A DNA stretch of 64,000 nucleotides from a virus, in the IMG/VR virus record IMGVR_UViG_3300031787_007892, positions 1-64,000 of that record, one strand, 5' to 3'. This document shows positions 7,848 through 15,430 of this stretch, one piece after another (within the stretch, counting starts at the first letter, position 1; every line of letters begins with the position of its first letter). Below the pieces are notes generated by a model, which was not told where the DNA came from, did no database searches, and saw nothing but the letters and a program-made list of their open reading frames with translations. Made by a program: the position numbers and the translations under genes.

Positions 7848-8531
7848 TTATTTTTTTCTATATTTTTGTTTATTTTTTATTGTTTCAATTACTTCGTCAA
7901 ATATAAGTCTTTTTCTTTGAAGAAAAAAGTTTGAGTCAAAATAAAATCCGTAATATATATTTTCAATGTCTTTCATTCCTGACCATCCAATAAATTTATA
8001 TTCTTTATTTTTTGGTCCGTATAATTTGTTAATGTTTGTACCAAACAATAAATTCATTCTTTCATTAATGTTGTTTAACATATCCAAAGACCCTCCAACA
8101 ATTTTTAAATCACCTCTTTGTGAACCATCTCTTTTGTCGGTATTAATTCTTATGCATCCATCACCATCAAAATAACCCCTTAAAAAATGTCTTTCAAATT
8201 TTTCATTAATTTGAGGATATTTTACAGAAAATGTTTTATTTTGTAATACACCCAATTTTTCTAAATCATTAATTATTTTTTTTCCAGACATAAAAACTTC
8301 ACAAGTTTCTCTTTTTTTGTTTTTCCAAACATTCATTTCACCGTCAATGGATTTAATAAATTTCTCTAAGATACCAACATCTTTACTATGTAATTTTAAA
8401 GTTAATTGATATCGGTGTTTTCTTGGGTCGTTGGTTACGCACCCATCCGCAAATATAAATCCCAAAAAGTAAGCTTTTTCTTCACTGTCTATTGTTTCAA
8501 AATAATTTTCATTATATATTTTCTTTTTCAT
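7848..8531 (-). CDS. LAGLIDADG homing endonuclease
   Basis: A 227-residue protein with two copies of the LAGLIDADG signature: YFLGFIFADGCV near residues 21-32 and FLRGYFDGDGCI near residues 115-126. It is therefore a single-chain, pseudo-symmetric double-stranded DNA endonuclease with both catalytic acids present. It is free-standing rather than inside an intron or intein. It overlaps the upstream RHH-like gene by 20 nt and lies immediately upstream of the Dam-like methylase. Its strong A/T-rich codon bias equals that of its neighbours. Confidence 0.9.
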   Translation of the reverse strand: MKKKIYNENYFETIDSEEKAYFLGFIFADGCVTNDPRKHRYQLTLKLHSKDVGILEKFIKSIDGEMNVWKNKKRETCEVFMSGKKIINDLEKLGVLQNKTFSVKYPQINEKFERHFLRGYFDGDGCIRINTDKRDGSQRGDLKIVGGSLDMLNNINERMNLLFGTNINKLYGPKNKEYKFIGWSGMKDIENIYYGFYFDSNFFLQRKRLIFDEVIETIKNKQKYRKK

Positions 8532-8676
8532 AATGTTTTTTAACTAAATTTTGAATAAACTTAGAAACACTAATTTCTTCGTTTTTCATCTTATCAAACA
8601 GATGTCGGTCAATACTAATTCCGTATTTTACTTTTTTATCTTTTTCGTCTTTATAAGGTTTTCTTTTTGTTGTCAT
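8512..8676 (-). CDS. Small ribbon-helix-helix-like DNA-binding protein (54 aa)
   Basis: After a basic N-terminus rich in Lys and Arg, the segment KYGISIDRHLFDKMK followed by VSKFIQNLVKKHYE has the strand-helix-helix pattern of Arc/MetJ-type repressors. It would bind DNA as a dimer and may autoregulate the operon with the homing nuclease and the Dam methylase. A TATTTATA motif lies 6 nt before the ATG. The stop codon is inside the nuclease gene (20-nt overlap), which supports co-translation. Confidence 0.65.
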   Translation of the reverse strand: MTTKRKPYKDEKDKKVKYGISIDRHLFDKMKNEEISVSKFIQNLVKKHYEKENI

Positions 8677-8682
8677 GTATAA

Positions 8683-8690
8683 TATAAATA
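8683..8690 (-). promoter_or_regulatory. TATTTATA motif, putative phage promoter
   Basis: TATTTATA in sense orientation, 6 nt before the ATG of the RHH-like gene. It is one of a set of similar motifs upstream of phage genes in this window. Confidence 0.35.
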
Positions 8691-8749
8691 TCAGAAAAGT
8701 GCGTTAAAATGTAAATAATATTTACTGATATTTTTATTTTAATATACTT

Positions 8750-8893
8750 ATGATTATGTCAGAATGTAAGCAATGTAAAAAGAAACCGTTAACTCGTTAT
8801 AATACTTTTGTAACGGTTATTTCAGTTTATCTACTAATAACATCTGTGTTAGGTACAATTGAACTATATAAGTTCATCTTATCACTTTTTTAA
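8750..8893 (+). CDS. Small membrane protein with CxxC (47 aa)
   Basis: The protein begins with a short soluble part holding CKQC and several lysines, followed by one hydrophobic helix of about 20 residues (NTFVTVISVYLLITSVLG). It would sit in the inner membrane with one span. It is on the strand opposite to its neighbours and its 3' end overlaps the dnaJ 3' end by 12 nt. No family is recognised, and the short length keeps the call tentative. Confidence 0.5.
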   Translation: MIMSECKQCKKKPLTRYNTFVTVISVYLLITSVLGTIELYKFILSLF

Positions 8894-9889
8894 TATACTC
8901 AAGATTTTTTCTTTTTGTTCTTCAGTAATTTTACTCAATGAACGATTCACATGTATTTTGACTATCAAATCACCCCTTCCTTCATTGATATAATATCCTT
9001 TACCTTTAATTCTCAATGGTTTTTCAGTTGTTAAAGTATCAACAGGTACCTTAATCATTAACTCACCTTCAGGGTGTGGTATTTTAAAACTATTTTCAGT
9101 TATAAAATCTTCTGGTGATACTCTTATGTTAGCATATAAGTCAGCGCCAATTTTCTCAAAATTTTCATCAGGGTTTAATCTGATTTGAATTACCAAATCA
9201 CCAACCCCAACACTATTTTGATAATCACCGGCATTTGGAACCCTCAAGAAATCACCATTGTCTAATGAACGTGGTATATTAATATCTATGGATGCAAATG
9301 TTGGTTTGTGACCATTGCCATTGCACGTAAAACACGTTTCAATCAATACTGAACCCTGACCCTTACAAGATGGACAATCGTGGGTCTGAACGTGTATCTG
9401 ACCACCAAAATTAAACTGTTGTTGAACAACACCCCTTCCTTGACAAGTCATACATTGTTCACGTTTTCCACCATTACCACTACAAACGCTACATTGTTCT
9501 TTTTTGTGGTAATTAATCTTTTTGTTTGACCCCAACATTGATTCAGAGGGTGTTACATGTACGTTCAATACTTTGTCAGGAGCTCTTTGTCTTCTCCTTT
9601 GTTGAAATGGATTAAATCCACCGTTAAACATTGAAAACAAGTCATCCATACCTCCACCACCTGAACCATTAAACATACCGCCAAATGGGTTGTTTTTTTT
9701 ATTATCATATTCTTGTCTTTTTGATTCAGTACCAATTGTGTCATACGCTTCAGCTATTTCCTTAAACCTATCAGCACCTTCAGGGTTTACATCTGGGTGG
9801 AATTGCTTACTTAATTTCCTATAGGCTTTCTTTATTTCCTCTTGGGAAGCTTTTTCATTAACACCTAATATTGAGTAGAAATCTTTCAT
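8882..9889 (-). CDS. dnaJ: DnaJ-type co-chaperone (Hsp40, type I)
   Basis: A 335-residue DnaJ with the full type I layout. The J domain (residues 1-65) has the HPD tripeptide in KQFHPDVNP. A Gly/Phe-rich stretch lies at about 70-100. Four CxxCxGxG zinc motifs (CSVCSGNG, CMTCQGRG, CPSCKGQG, CFTCNGNG) lie at about 135-205, followed by the C-terminal substrate-binding domain. It stimulates the ATPase of host DnaK and delivers clients to it. In a phage it probably assists virion folding or host takeover. It is slightly shorter than bacterial DnaJ. Its start codon shares the palindrome CATG with a divergent gene. Confidence 0.95.
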   Translation of the reverse strand: MKDFYSILGVNEKASQEEIKKAYRKLSKQFHPDVNPEGADRFKEIAEAYDTIGTESKRQEYDNKKNNPFGGMFNGSGGGGMDDLFSMFNGGFNPFQQRRRQRAPDKVLNVHVTPSESMLGSNKKINYHKKEQCSVCSGNGGKREQCMTCQGRGVVQQQFNFGGQIHVQTHDCPSCKGQGSVLIETCFTCNGNGHKPTFASIDINIPRSLDNGDFLRVPNAGDYQNSVGVGDLVIQIRLNPDENFEKIGADLYANIRVSPEDFITENSFKIPHPEGELMIKVPVDTLTTEKPLRIKGKGYYINEGRGDLIVKIHVNRSLSKITEEQKEKILSILKK

Positions 9890-10529
9890 GAATTACATTG
9901 TTGTATTGTTTAAGAATAAGAAAAGAAAAAAAATCATCAAATCTTTTGTTAGAAAAAATGTTGCGGAATTGTATTTTAAGAAAATTTGTGAGCAATCTGA
10001 CCAAGTAAAGTTTAATGTTGAGGTTGAAAACTCATTGGATGTAACGTATGAAGTTGGTTTATTATCTAAAACTATTGATACCCAATTTCAATTATTCTCT
10101 CAAGATGATATTGGTAGAAATGTTAGGGTAAACCTTGATGATTCTGATTTACAGATAATTAAAATTCACAAATATAGAATACCTGAAAAATTACAGGATT
10201 GGTCAACAAATAAAAGAATTACATATGATGAATTCTTTAAAAAACATTTTACCAACAAAGATTTAAAGAATGTTTTTACCGTTAATAATAAAATTGTCAT
10301 TCAAAAAGACGATGATACATCAATATATTCATTGAAAAATGTTGATGAGTCACAAAGGTTATTAATGTTATTACAGGATGAATTTATTAGGTTAAAAAGG
10401 GCAGACGCAATATTTGTTAAAGACATGGATACTATACAAAGAAAGTATCTGTATGAACATTTGGAAAAATTGGGTATAGATAAAAAAAGATTGTATAGAC
10501 AATCTACTACTTTTTCAGAACGAAAGTAA
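9888..10529 (+). CDS. Hypothetical protein divergent from dnaJ
   Basis: A 213-residue soluble protein with a very basic N-terminal segment (KNKKRKKIIKSFVRKN) and several beta-rich stretches. No family is recognised. Its ATG overlaps the dnaJ ATG on the other strand (CATG at 9887-9890), so its promoter must lie inside dnaJ or it is read from the upstream plus-strand gene. Its 3' end overlaps the next minus-strand gene by 23 nt. Confidence 0.8.
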   Translation: MNYIVVLFKNKKRKKIIKSFVRKNVAELYFKKICEQSDQVKFNVEVENSLDVTYEVGLLSKTIDTQFQLFSQDDIGRNVRVNLDDSDLQIIKIHKYRIPEKLQDWSTNKRITYDEFFKKHFTNKDLKNVFTVNNKIVIQKDDDTSIYSLKNVDESQRLLMLLQDEFIRLKRADAIFVKDMDTIQRKYLYEHLEKLGIDKKRLYRQSTTFSERK

Positions 10530-10731
10530 AATCAACGTCTGAAATCGAAATAACAATTTCATTATTTCCTTTGTCAATTTCCCTAAAATTAGTTTGTAAT
10601 TTTCTAAATTTTTCTTCAGGTAATTCCACTATAATCTTGCTGTGTCCTGAAATAAATGTATTTTCAATTGATTCTGTTAGTTCAGCCAACTGTGTTAACC
10701 AATCCCTAGAGTTTTCTTTATTCTCTTCCAT
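10507..10731 (-). CDS. Hypothetical protein (74 aa)
   Basis: A small acidic protein with a helical N-terminal half and a beta-rich C-terminal half (KIIVELPEEKF, EIVISISDVDFTFVL). Function is unknown. It overlaps the upstream small gene by 37 nt and converges with the plus-strand gene ending at 10529. It is the last gene of a run of short overlapping minus-strand genes. Confidence 0.65.
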   Translation of the reverse strand: MEENKENSRDWLTQLAELTESIENTFISGHSKIIVELPEEKFRKLQTNFREIDKGNNEIVISISDVDFTFVLKK

Positions 10732-10922
10732 AACGAAATGTCTGTTGGTTCAATATCAATTGTATTTTTAATATCTTCTTTATTAATAGTTTTTAAGCTT
10801 TTAACAAAATTTTCTTTTTGTAATTGGATTTCATTTTGGTCCTGAAGTTTTGACTTGTCATACCAATCCAATAATTTATCAAGATATGGATTCTTGTTCT
10901 GATTCGAGTTTTGGGATGTCAT
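10695..10922 (-). CDS. Hypothetical protein (75 aa)
   Basis: A small hydrophilic protein, Asn/Gln/Lys-rich, ending in WKRIKKTLGIG, which could be a short amphipathic membrane-touching helix. Function is unknown. It overlaps both neighbours (44 nt upstream, 37 nt downstream), typical of the compact small-gene cluster here. Confidence 0.65.
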   Translation of the reverse strand: MTSQNSNQNKNPYLDKLLDWYDKSKLQDQNEIQLQKENFVKSLKTINKEDIKNTIDIEPTDISLWKRIKKTLGIG

Positions 10923-11280
10923 CTACGTCAAATTTTAAATTTTTCAAATCTTCCAATCCACCTTTTTCAAATAAAGTTTTTAATTCATTAACCTTTTCTT
11001 TGAAAAGTCTTTCTTTTTCCTCTTTCTCCTTATTGTAATTAATAACTGTTTCAATATTATTGATTGTTTCAGATATTGATTCTTCGTTTATTTCAGAAAC
11101 AAACGAAATGTTTTTACTTTTATCGTCAGATTTATTGAATACTGTTTTGGTTTCATCAACCTGACTTTTTAATACCGCCCAACTCGCAGGAAATACCATA
11201 TCAAAACTTAAATAAGTTTTAAGTTTTCTTATCGATGCACAATAATCAACAATGTTTTCAATTTCTTTGTATAAACTCAT
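10879..11280 (-). CDS. Hypothetical protein with coiled coil (133 aa)
   Basis: An N-terminal globular part with a PASWAVLK motif is followed by a Lys/Glu-rich helix (residues about 80-110) that would form a coiled coil, then an acidic tail. No known family. It overlaps the membrane-protein gene upstream by 4 nt, so it is probably expressed with it. Confidence 0.75.
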   Translation of the reverse strand: MSLYKEIENIVDYCASIRKLKTYLSFDMVFPASWAVLKSQVDETKTVFNKSDDKSKNISFVSEINEESISETINNIETVINYNKEKEEKERLFKEKVNELKTLFEKGGLEDLKNLKFDVDDIPKLESEQESIS

Positions 11281-11468
11281 AGTCCAAAAACAATATAAGT
11301 AATTAAATACGACAATGTCAAACCATAGTATGTAAGTTCCCCCAAACTCATCTCCATTTTAGTGAATGAGATGAGAGAACTTACAAATCTAATAGATAAT
11401 CTGAGTAAACTCAGAATTGAGAATACAAATACAAATGTTGCAATATAATATAAAATATTATTCACCAT
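11277..11468 (-). CDS. Small membrane protein (63 aa)
   Basis: Two predicted membrane helices cover most of the protein (residues about 4-24 and 43-63), with a short charged loop between them. It overlaps the upstream histone-like gene by 11 nt. Function is unknown; an inner-membrane accessory protein is the simplest reading. Confidence 0.7.
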   Translation of the reverse strand: MVNNILYYIATFVFVFSILSLLRLSIRFVSSLISFTKMEMSLGELTYYGLTLSYLITYIVFGL

Positions 11469-11634
11469 CTTTCTTTGAATCCAAAATTTCAGCTCTTAGT
11501 GCTTGTGCTAATGCTTTCAACTCTTGACAAGTTTTTCTTGCTCTTGTTCCCGCTGATTTGTTTCCTGCGTAAAATTTGTTAGTATCAACTGACAATGTTT
11601 CAACAAGAACTTTGATTTTTTCTAATGTTTCCAT
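11458..11634 (-). CDS. Histone H1-like (Hc1-type) DNA-binding protein (58 aa)
   Basis: The sequence has the hallmark order of Bacteroidota Hc1-like proteins: a helix beginning METLEKIKVLVET, then NKFYAGNKSAGTRARKTCQE and a second helix LKALAQALRAEI. These short proteins are thought to bind and compact DNA. Host-derived copies are common in Bacteroidota, which supports the host assignment. Here it may compact phage DNA or interfere with the host nucleoid (inference). The start codon was chosen from the match to the family. Confidence 0.82.
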   Translation of the reverse strand: METLEKIKVLVETLSVDTNKFYAGNKSAGTRARKTCQELKALAQALRAEILDSKKDGE

Positions 11635-11716
11635 CTTTATAATTGTTTTTTAATTTATTTTTTATTTTAGATAATTTTAATTTTATTATGCTGGTAGTAA
11701 AGAGAATAAAGAAAAA

Positions 11717-12202
11717 TTAAACTTCTAAACTTTTTTCTAATAGTTTGTACAACTCAGTAAACATCTCAATATCAGATTTTGAATGTTGATTTTTTCTCGA
11801 GAATATTGATGTAAAAAAATCATTTAAAGAATTTTTGACAACTTCTTGGTCTTGGTTATAAAATACATCCATAAAAAAACTTTTGAAGTATTCATAACTC
11901 TCGTCAGTTTTAACAAAGAATATGTTTTCTTTTGAAAAGTTTTCAACTGTTTTATTCCAACACCAAATGAAATGTGATTCTTTATCTTCTAAAGTTAATC
12001 CAATATTGGTTTCTTTATTGTCATTGGATGTATCACCTAAATAAGTGTCTTGAACCAAGTTAAGTAATGAGAAACAAAAATCTCTGAATAAATCACTTAA
12101 TTCAGGAATAATATTGTTTGCTTTATACCAAGCATCAATTTCTTCGTAGTTCATCGGTTTAGCTAGCCAATTAAAAAATTGGTCCATATTATACTTCTTC
12201 AT
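11717..12202 (-). CDS. Hypothetical protein (161 aa)
   Basis: A soluble, mostly helical protein rich in Phe, Trp and Tyr (FFNWLAKPMNYEEIDAWYK near the N-terminus). No family or catalytic motif is recognised. A second Met lies at residue 6, so the start may be 15 nt later. It stands between the histone-like cluster and the putative internal-protein gene, with 82 nt of AT-rich non-coding DNA on its downstream side. Confidence 0.75.
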   Translation of the reverse strand: MKKYNMDQFFNWLAKPMNYEEIDAWYKANNIIPELSDLFRDFCFSLLNLVQDTYLGDTSNDNKETNIGLTLEDKESHFIWCWNKTVENFSKENIFFVKTDESYEYFKSFFMDVFYNQDQEVVKNSLNDFFTSIFSRKNQHSKSDIEMFTELYKLLEKSLEV

Positions 12203-12249
12203 TATAAAGAAATATACCTATGGACCAAATAAAGAAAAGATTAAATTTT

Positions 12250-14046
12250 TTATTGAGTTTTTCTGTTGTAATCAATAAGATTTTTCATTTTTTCCATATC
12301 ACTGATTACTTTTTTGTTTTCAACTGACTCTTCAAGCTTGTTAAAAATTTGTTGTGTTGCTTTCAACGATTTCAAATTACCGTTTGATTTTTCACTACCA
12401 GCAATGTCAACAGGTGCTGGTTGTCTCTTATAAGATGCGTTCATTTGTTCTGCACCATATAAATTTTCTTTATAATTCTTGTAGAATTTTTCACCTACTT
12501 CACTTGGTACTACATTACCTAAAGCGTTACCGTCTTCATCAACTTGTGCGTTACCAGTAGTTGAGTGACCTTTTAAGTACTTTTCAATTTTAGTATCATC
12601 AGGTTTGATTTCATCAAATACTAAATTTGTTTGACCAGGATACGCGAAAGCATCTATATATTCATCTACAGCGTTCGATGCGTCATAAGCATTTTTCTTG
12701 TCATCAGAAACTTCTTTACCAAAATCTTCTCTTGACATAATTTTATTACCTTTAGGAAATGACTGTGGGTTTTCTTCATATTCAGTACCCATGTTTTTCA
12801 TGTAATCCTTCATTTTAGCCGCTACTTGTTTCATAGCATCTGTATTTTCTTTCTTAGTTGTATTCATTGCGGTTTTAAACCCTTTGTCTACAACTTTTTC
12901 AGCTTCAACTAATCTTTCAATAAAGTTAATTAATTCAGATTCTGTAAAAACAACTTTTTCTTTAGTATTTTTATTTTTACTTTCTTTTACTTGATATGTT
13001 TTTCCGTCAACTTCAAAAGAACTTTTACCATCTTTTTTAGCATTTGCTAAAGCTCCTGAAAATGCGTTACCTTCCCCCACTTCGTTTTCACCCATTTCAT
13101 TTTTTCTTGTTTTTACCTTAAATGGTTTACCTGTCATTTCTCTATATTTGTTAAACATTGTTTCACCATTTCTTTTATTAAACCAAGATTGTTTATCGCC
13201 ATATTTGTCATATAATTGCTGAAAAGTATCAAATTCTTCAGTATCAAAATCATCACCACCTATACCATAGATATCTCCACTTCTAACCGGTCTGTCTTTT
13301 TCGTCACGGTATTCATCACCTTTAAAATCTTTTCTTTTAGGGTCACCAAATGAACCATACATAGCTTCACCAATTTCATTTTTTCTTGTTTTTACCTTAA
13401 ATGGTTTACCTGTCATTTCTCTATATTTGTTAAACATTGTTTCACCATCTCTTTTATTAAACCAAGATTGTTTATCACCATATTTGTCATATAATTGTTT
13501 AAAAGTATCAAATTCTTCAGTATCAAAATCATCACCACCTATACCATAGATATCTCCACTTCTAACTGGTCTGTCTTTTTCGTCACGGTATTCATCACCT
13601 TTAAAATCTTTTCTTTTAGGGTCACCAAATGAACCATACATACCTTCTTCAATTTCCATATCTTCTGAGTCTCTGTTGTCAAATCTACCCTGACCAGGTC
13701 CAACATAGTGCCAACCCCTAATATCGTCATAGTCATATCCTAAATTTCCTAAATATGGGTTTTCTTTTCTGTCTTTTTCACGAGCAACTTCAGGGTCTTC
13801 TTTTTTACCAAACATTTTCTTGAATATGTTTTCTTCACCCATTTCACCTGAAACAATCTCACCGTATTCAAACCCAGCTGGTGTTCTATCTTTATCTGAC
13901 ATCTTATCTCTTAATTTCTTAAATATATCTTTTTTAGATATAACTGTTTCAGCAGCAGAATCGTCATCCATATCAGTAATATCAATGAAAGTATCTTCAT
14001 CTTCCTTGATAATCTTCTTAAGTAAATTTAAAATTTTGTTTTCCAT
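12250..14046 (-). CDS. Putative internal virion protein with tandem 93-residue repeat
   Basis: A 598-residue highly charged protein. Residues 1-15 form a lysine-rich helix ending in KKIIKE, similar to T4 capsid-targeting peptides cleaved after (I/L)-x-E. Residues about 133-225 and 226-318 are two near-identical copies of a unit beginning YGSFGDPKRKDFKGDEYRD and ending KTRKNE. Near residue 375 it has TESELINFIERLVEAE, a helix that also looks like a processing motif. No enzymatic motif is visible. I infer a scaffold/core or packaged protein. A TATTTATA motif lies 15 nt before the ATG. Confidence 0.7.
   Translation of the reverse strand: MENKILNLLKKIIKEDEDTFIDITDMDDDSAAETVISKKDIFKKLRDKMSDKDRTPAGFEYGEIVSGEMGEENIFKKMFGKKEDPEVAREKDRKENPYLGNLGYDYDDIRGWHYVGPGQGRFDNRDSEDMEIEEGMYGSFGDPKRKDFKGDEYRDEKDRPVRSGDIYGIGGDDFDTEEFDTFKQLYDKYGDKQSWFNKRDGETMFNKYREMTGKPFKVKTRKNEIGEAMYGSFGDPKRKDFKGDEYRDEKDRPVRSGDIYGIGGDDFDTEEFDTFQQLYDKYGDKQSWFNKRNGETMFNKYREMTGKPFKVKTRKNEMGENEVGEGNAFSGALANAKKDGKSSFEVDGKTYQVKESKNKNTKEKVVFTESELINFIERLVEAEKVVDKGFKTAMNTTKKENTDAMKQVAAKMKDYMKNMGTEYEENPQSFPKGNKIMSREDFGKEVSDDKKNAYDASNAVDEYIDAFAYPGQTNLVFDEIKPDDTKIEKYLKGHSTTGNAQVDEDGNALGNVVPSEVGEKFYKNYKENLYGAEQMNASYKRQPAPVDIAGSEKSNGNLKSLKATQQIFNKLEESVENKKVISDMEKMKNLIDYNRKTQ
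13095..13652. repeat. Tandem duplication of 279 bp inside a coding sequence
   Basis: Two head-to-tail copies, 13095-13373 and 13374-13652, differ at only a handful of positions and keep the reading frame (93 codons). The low divergence points to a recent duplication or ongoing gene conversion. Confidence 0.92.
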
Positions 14047-14071
14047 GTTAATTTATTTCTATATAAATAGT

Positions 14072-14752
14072 TTAATCCTTGAAAATAGTTTCTTCAATCT
14101 CGTGTAAAAGTATTGCTCTTACAATATTTTCATGAATATTTTTATTTTTTGCAACGTTTTTAATTGCTTCCGTTAAATTATTGTCTTCCCACATTTTCAA
14201 AGCTTTAATATCACCCTGATTACAATATGGGAAATTCTTACATTTCTTTTTAACCCTAACAAATTTTCCACCTTTGTATAATGGTTTTGCACCACCTCTC
14301 CAATTCTTACTGTTTTTAGCTAAAAAAGAAGCACCAACATATGAACCTGATGACGCCGAACCAGTTGCTTCTTTGAATTCACCTTTTTCAATTTCGGTGT
14401 CTTCTTCTTTCATATGTTTCTTTTTACCTTGACAATGAGCTTTTTGACTGAATCCTTTTGGGTTATTACAATTAATACTTTTTTTATACTTTTCAGACCA
14501 TTTTTCGTCTAATTCTTTTTCTTCTTCAACAGGTCCACCTTTTGCTTGAATTTTCTTTGGTGCCTCATCAGCCCACATAGACATTTTAGGTCCCGATAAT
14601 GGTCCTTCATAACCCCCACCACCAGTACTTGTAGTCTCTTTAGTCTCAATTTTACTATACAAGTCCCTAACTTGTTTTTTAGCTTCAGGTGATGTTAATT
14701 GTGCACCTACCTTTTGTAAACTATCTTGAAATTGTTTTGTTACAATATTCAT
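14072..14752 (-). CDS. Putative virion-associated protein with Cys-rich motif
   Basis: A 226-residue hydrophilic protein. A Gly/Thr-rich segment (residues about 45-60) is followed by the motif SINCNNPKGFSQKAHCQGKK near 90-110 and a CKNFPYCNQGDIK segment near 170, so four Cys could bind a metal. The C-terminal helix has HEIEETIF. I chose the ATG at 14752 because the upstream in-frame Met lies in the preceding gene. I have seen the CNNPKGFSQ-type motif as a recurring phage feature, but its function is unknown to me. It ends 26 nt before the large repeat protein gene. Confidence 0.65.
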   Translation of the reverse strand: MNIVTKQFQDSLQKVGAQLTSPEAKKQVRDLYSKIETKETTSTGGGGYEGPLSGPKMSMWADEAPKKIQAKGGPVEEEKELDEKWSEKYKKSINCNNPKGFSQKAHCQGKKKHMKEEDTEIEKGEFKEATGSASSGSYVGASFLAKNSKNWRGGAKPLYKGGKFVRVKKKCKNFPYCNQGDIKALKMWEDNNLTEAIKNVAKNKNIHENIVRAILLHEIEETIFKD

Positions 14753-14759
14753 ATTAAAC

Positions 14760-15170
14760 TTATTTAATGACTGCAAAAATAACACCTATTGTACCAATAG
14801 CAATTCCACCCCACTTAAGGTTTCTTTGTTTAATGTACGCTCGTTTGTATTCTTCAGCAATTGATTCTTTTAATTTAACAGTTTCAATATATTTTTTTTC
14901 ACTGTCAATATAAAGGTTTATTGTTTCGTTGTTGTTACTAATGATTGAATCTTTCAATACTAATTGTTGACTCATAATTGAAACTGAATCTCTAACAATT
15001 TTTATTTCTTCATAACAATTATTTCTTTGTTGTAGTACCAATAAAGCATTTCTCAATGTTGATACAGGAACTATACAACTATCTTTACTTAAGTTCGGCG
15101 AACTCTTTTGCGAATAAATCGGCGACATCATTGTCAGAAAGACTGTTAAGATGAGCAATATCTTTTTCAT
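14760..15170 (-). CDS. Secreted, spanin-like protein (outer partner candidate)
   Basis: A 136-residue protein with an N-terminal signal peptide (residues 1-20, ending PIYSQ), a long central coiled-coil region and a hydrophobic C-terminal helix (GGIAIGTIGVIFAVI). Its 5' end lies within the 3' part of the preceding membrane-protein gene (86-nt overlap in another frame), as in Rz/Rz1 spanin pairs. There is no lipobox cysteine, so it is not a standard o-spanin. A role in disrupting the envelope at lysis is inferred from layout and position near the amidase. Confidence 0.6.
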   Translation of the reverse strand: MKKILLILTVFLTMMSPIYSQKSSPNLSKDSCIVPVSTLRNALLVLQQRNNCYEEIKIVRDSVSIMSQQLVLKDSIISNNNETINLYIDSEKKYIETVKLKESIAEEYKRAYIKQRNLKWGGIAIGTIGVIFAVIK

Positions 15171-15429
15171 GTTGTTCTTTTAATTTTTTTGTTTTTTGGT
15201 TTAAATCACCAAGTTTATTATTAAGTTGTAAATTTTTGTCGTGAAGTTTTTTAGTCTCTTCTGCAATACTATCAACCATTAATTTATTTTTTCCAATCAG
15301 AAGATTTAATGAATCACATTGTTTTTCCAAATCATTGACTTTAGATAAATTAACAGGTTTAGGTTGGGTCATAATGATATAACCAATGAATAACAATACC
15401 ACAACAATTTCAATAATTGTTCTTTTCAT
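15085..15429 (-). CDS. Membrane-anchored coiled-coil protein, i-spanin-like
   Basis: A 114-residue protein with one N-terminal membrane helix (residues 4-21) followed by a long heptad-rich coiled coil and the C-terminal segment LSDNDVADLFAKEFAE. This is the layout of Rz-type i-spanins, with the bulk in the periplasm. It overlaps the secreted partner candidate by 86 nt and follows the hypothetical gene by 1 nt. The call rests on architecture and neighbours, not on a family signature. Confidence 0.62.
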   Translation of the reverse strand: MKRTIIEIVVVLLFIGYIIMTQPKPVNLSKVNDLEKQCDSLNLLIGKNKLMVDSIAEETKKLHDKNLQLNNKLGDLNQKTKKLKEQHEKDIAHLNSLSDNDVADLFAKEFAELK

Positions 15430-15430
15430 A

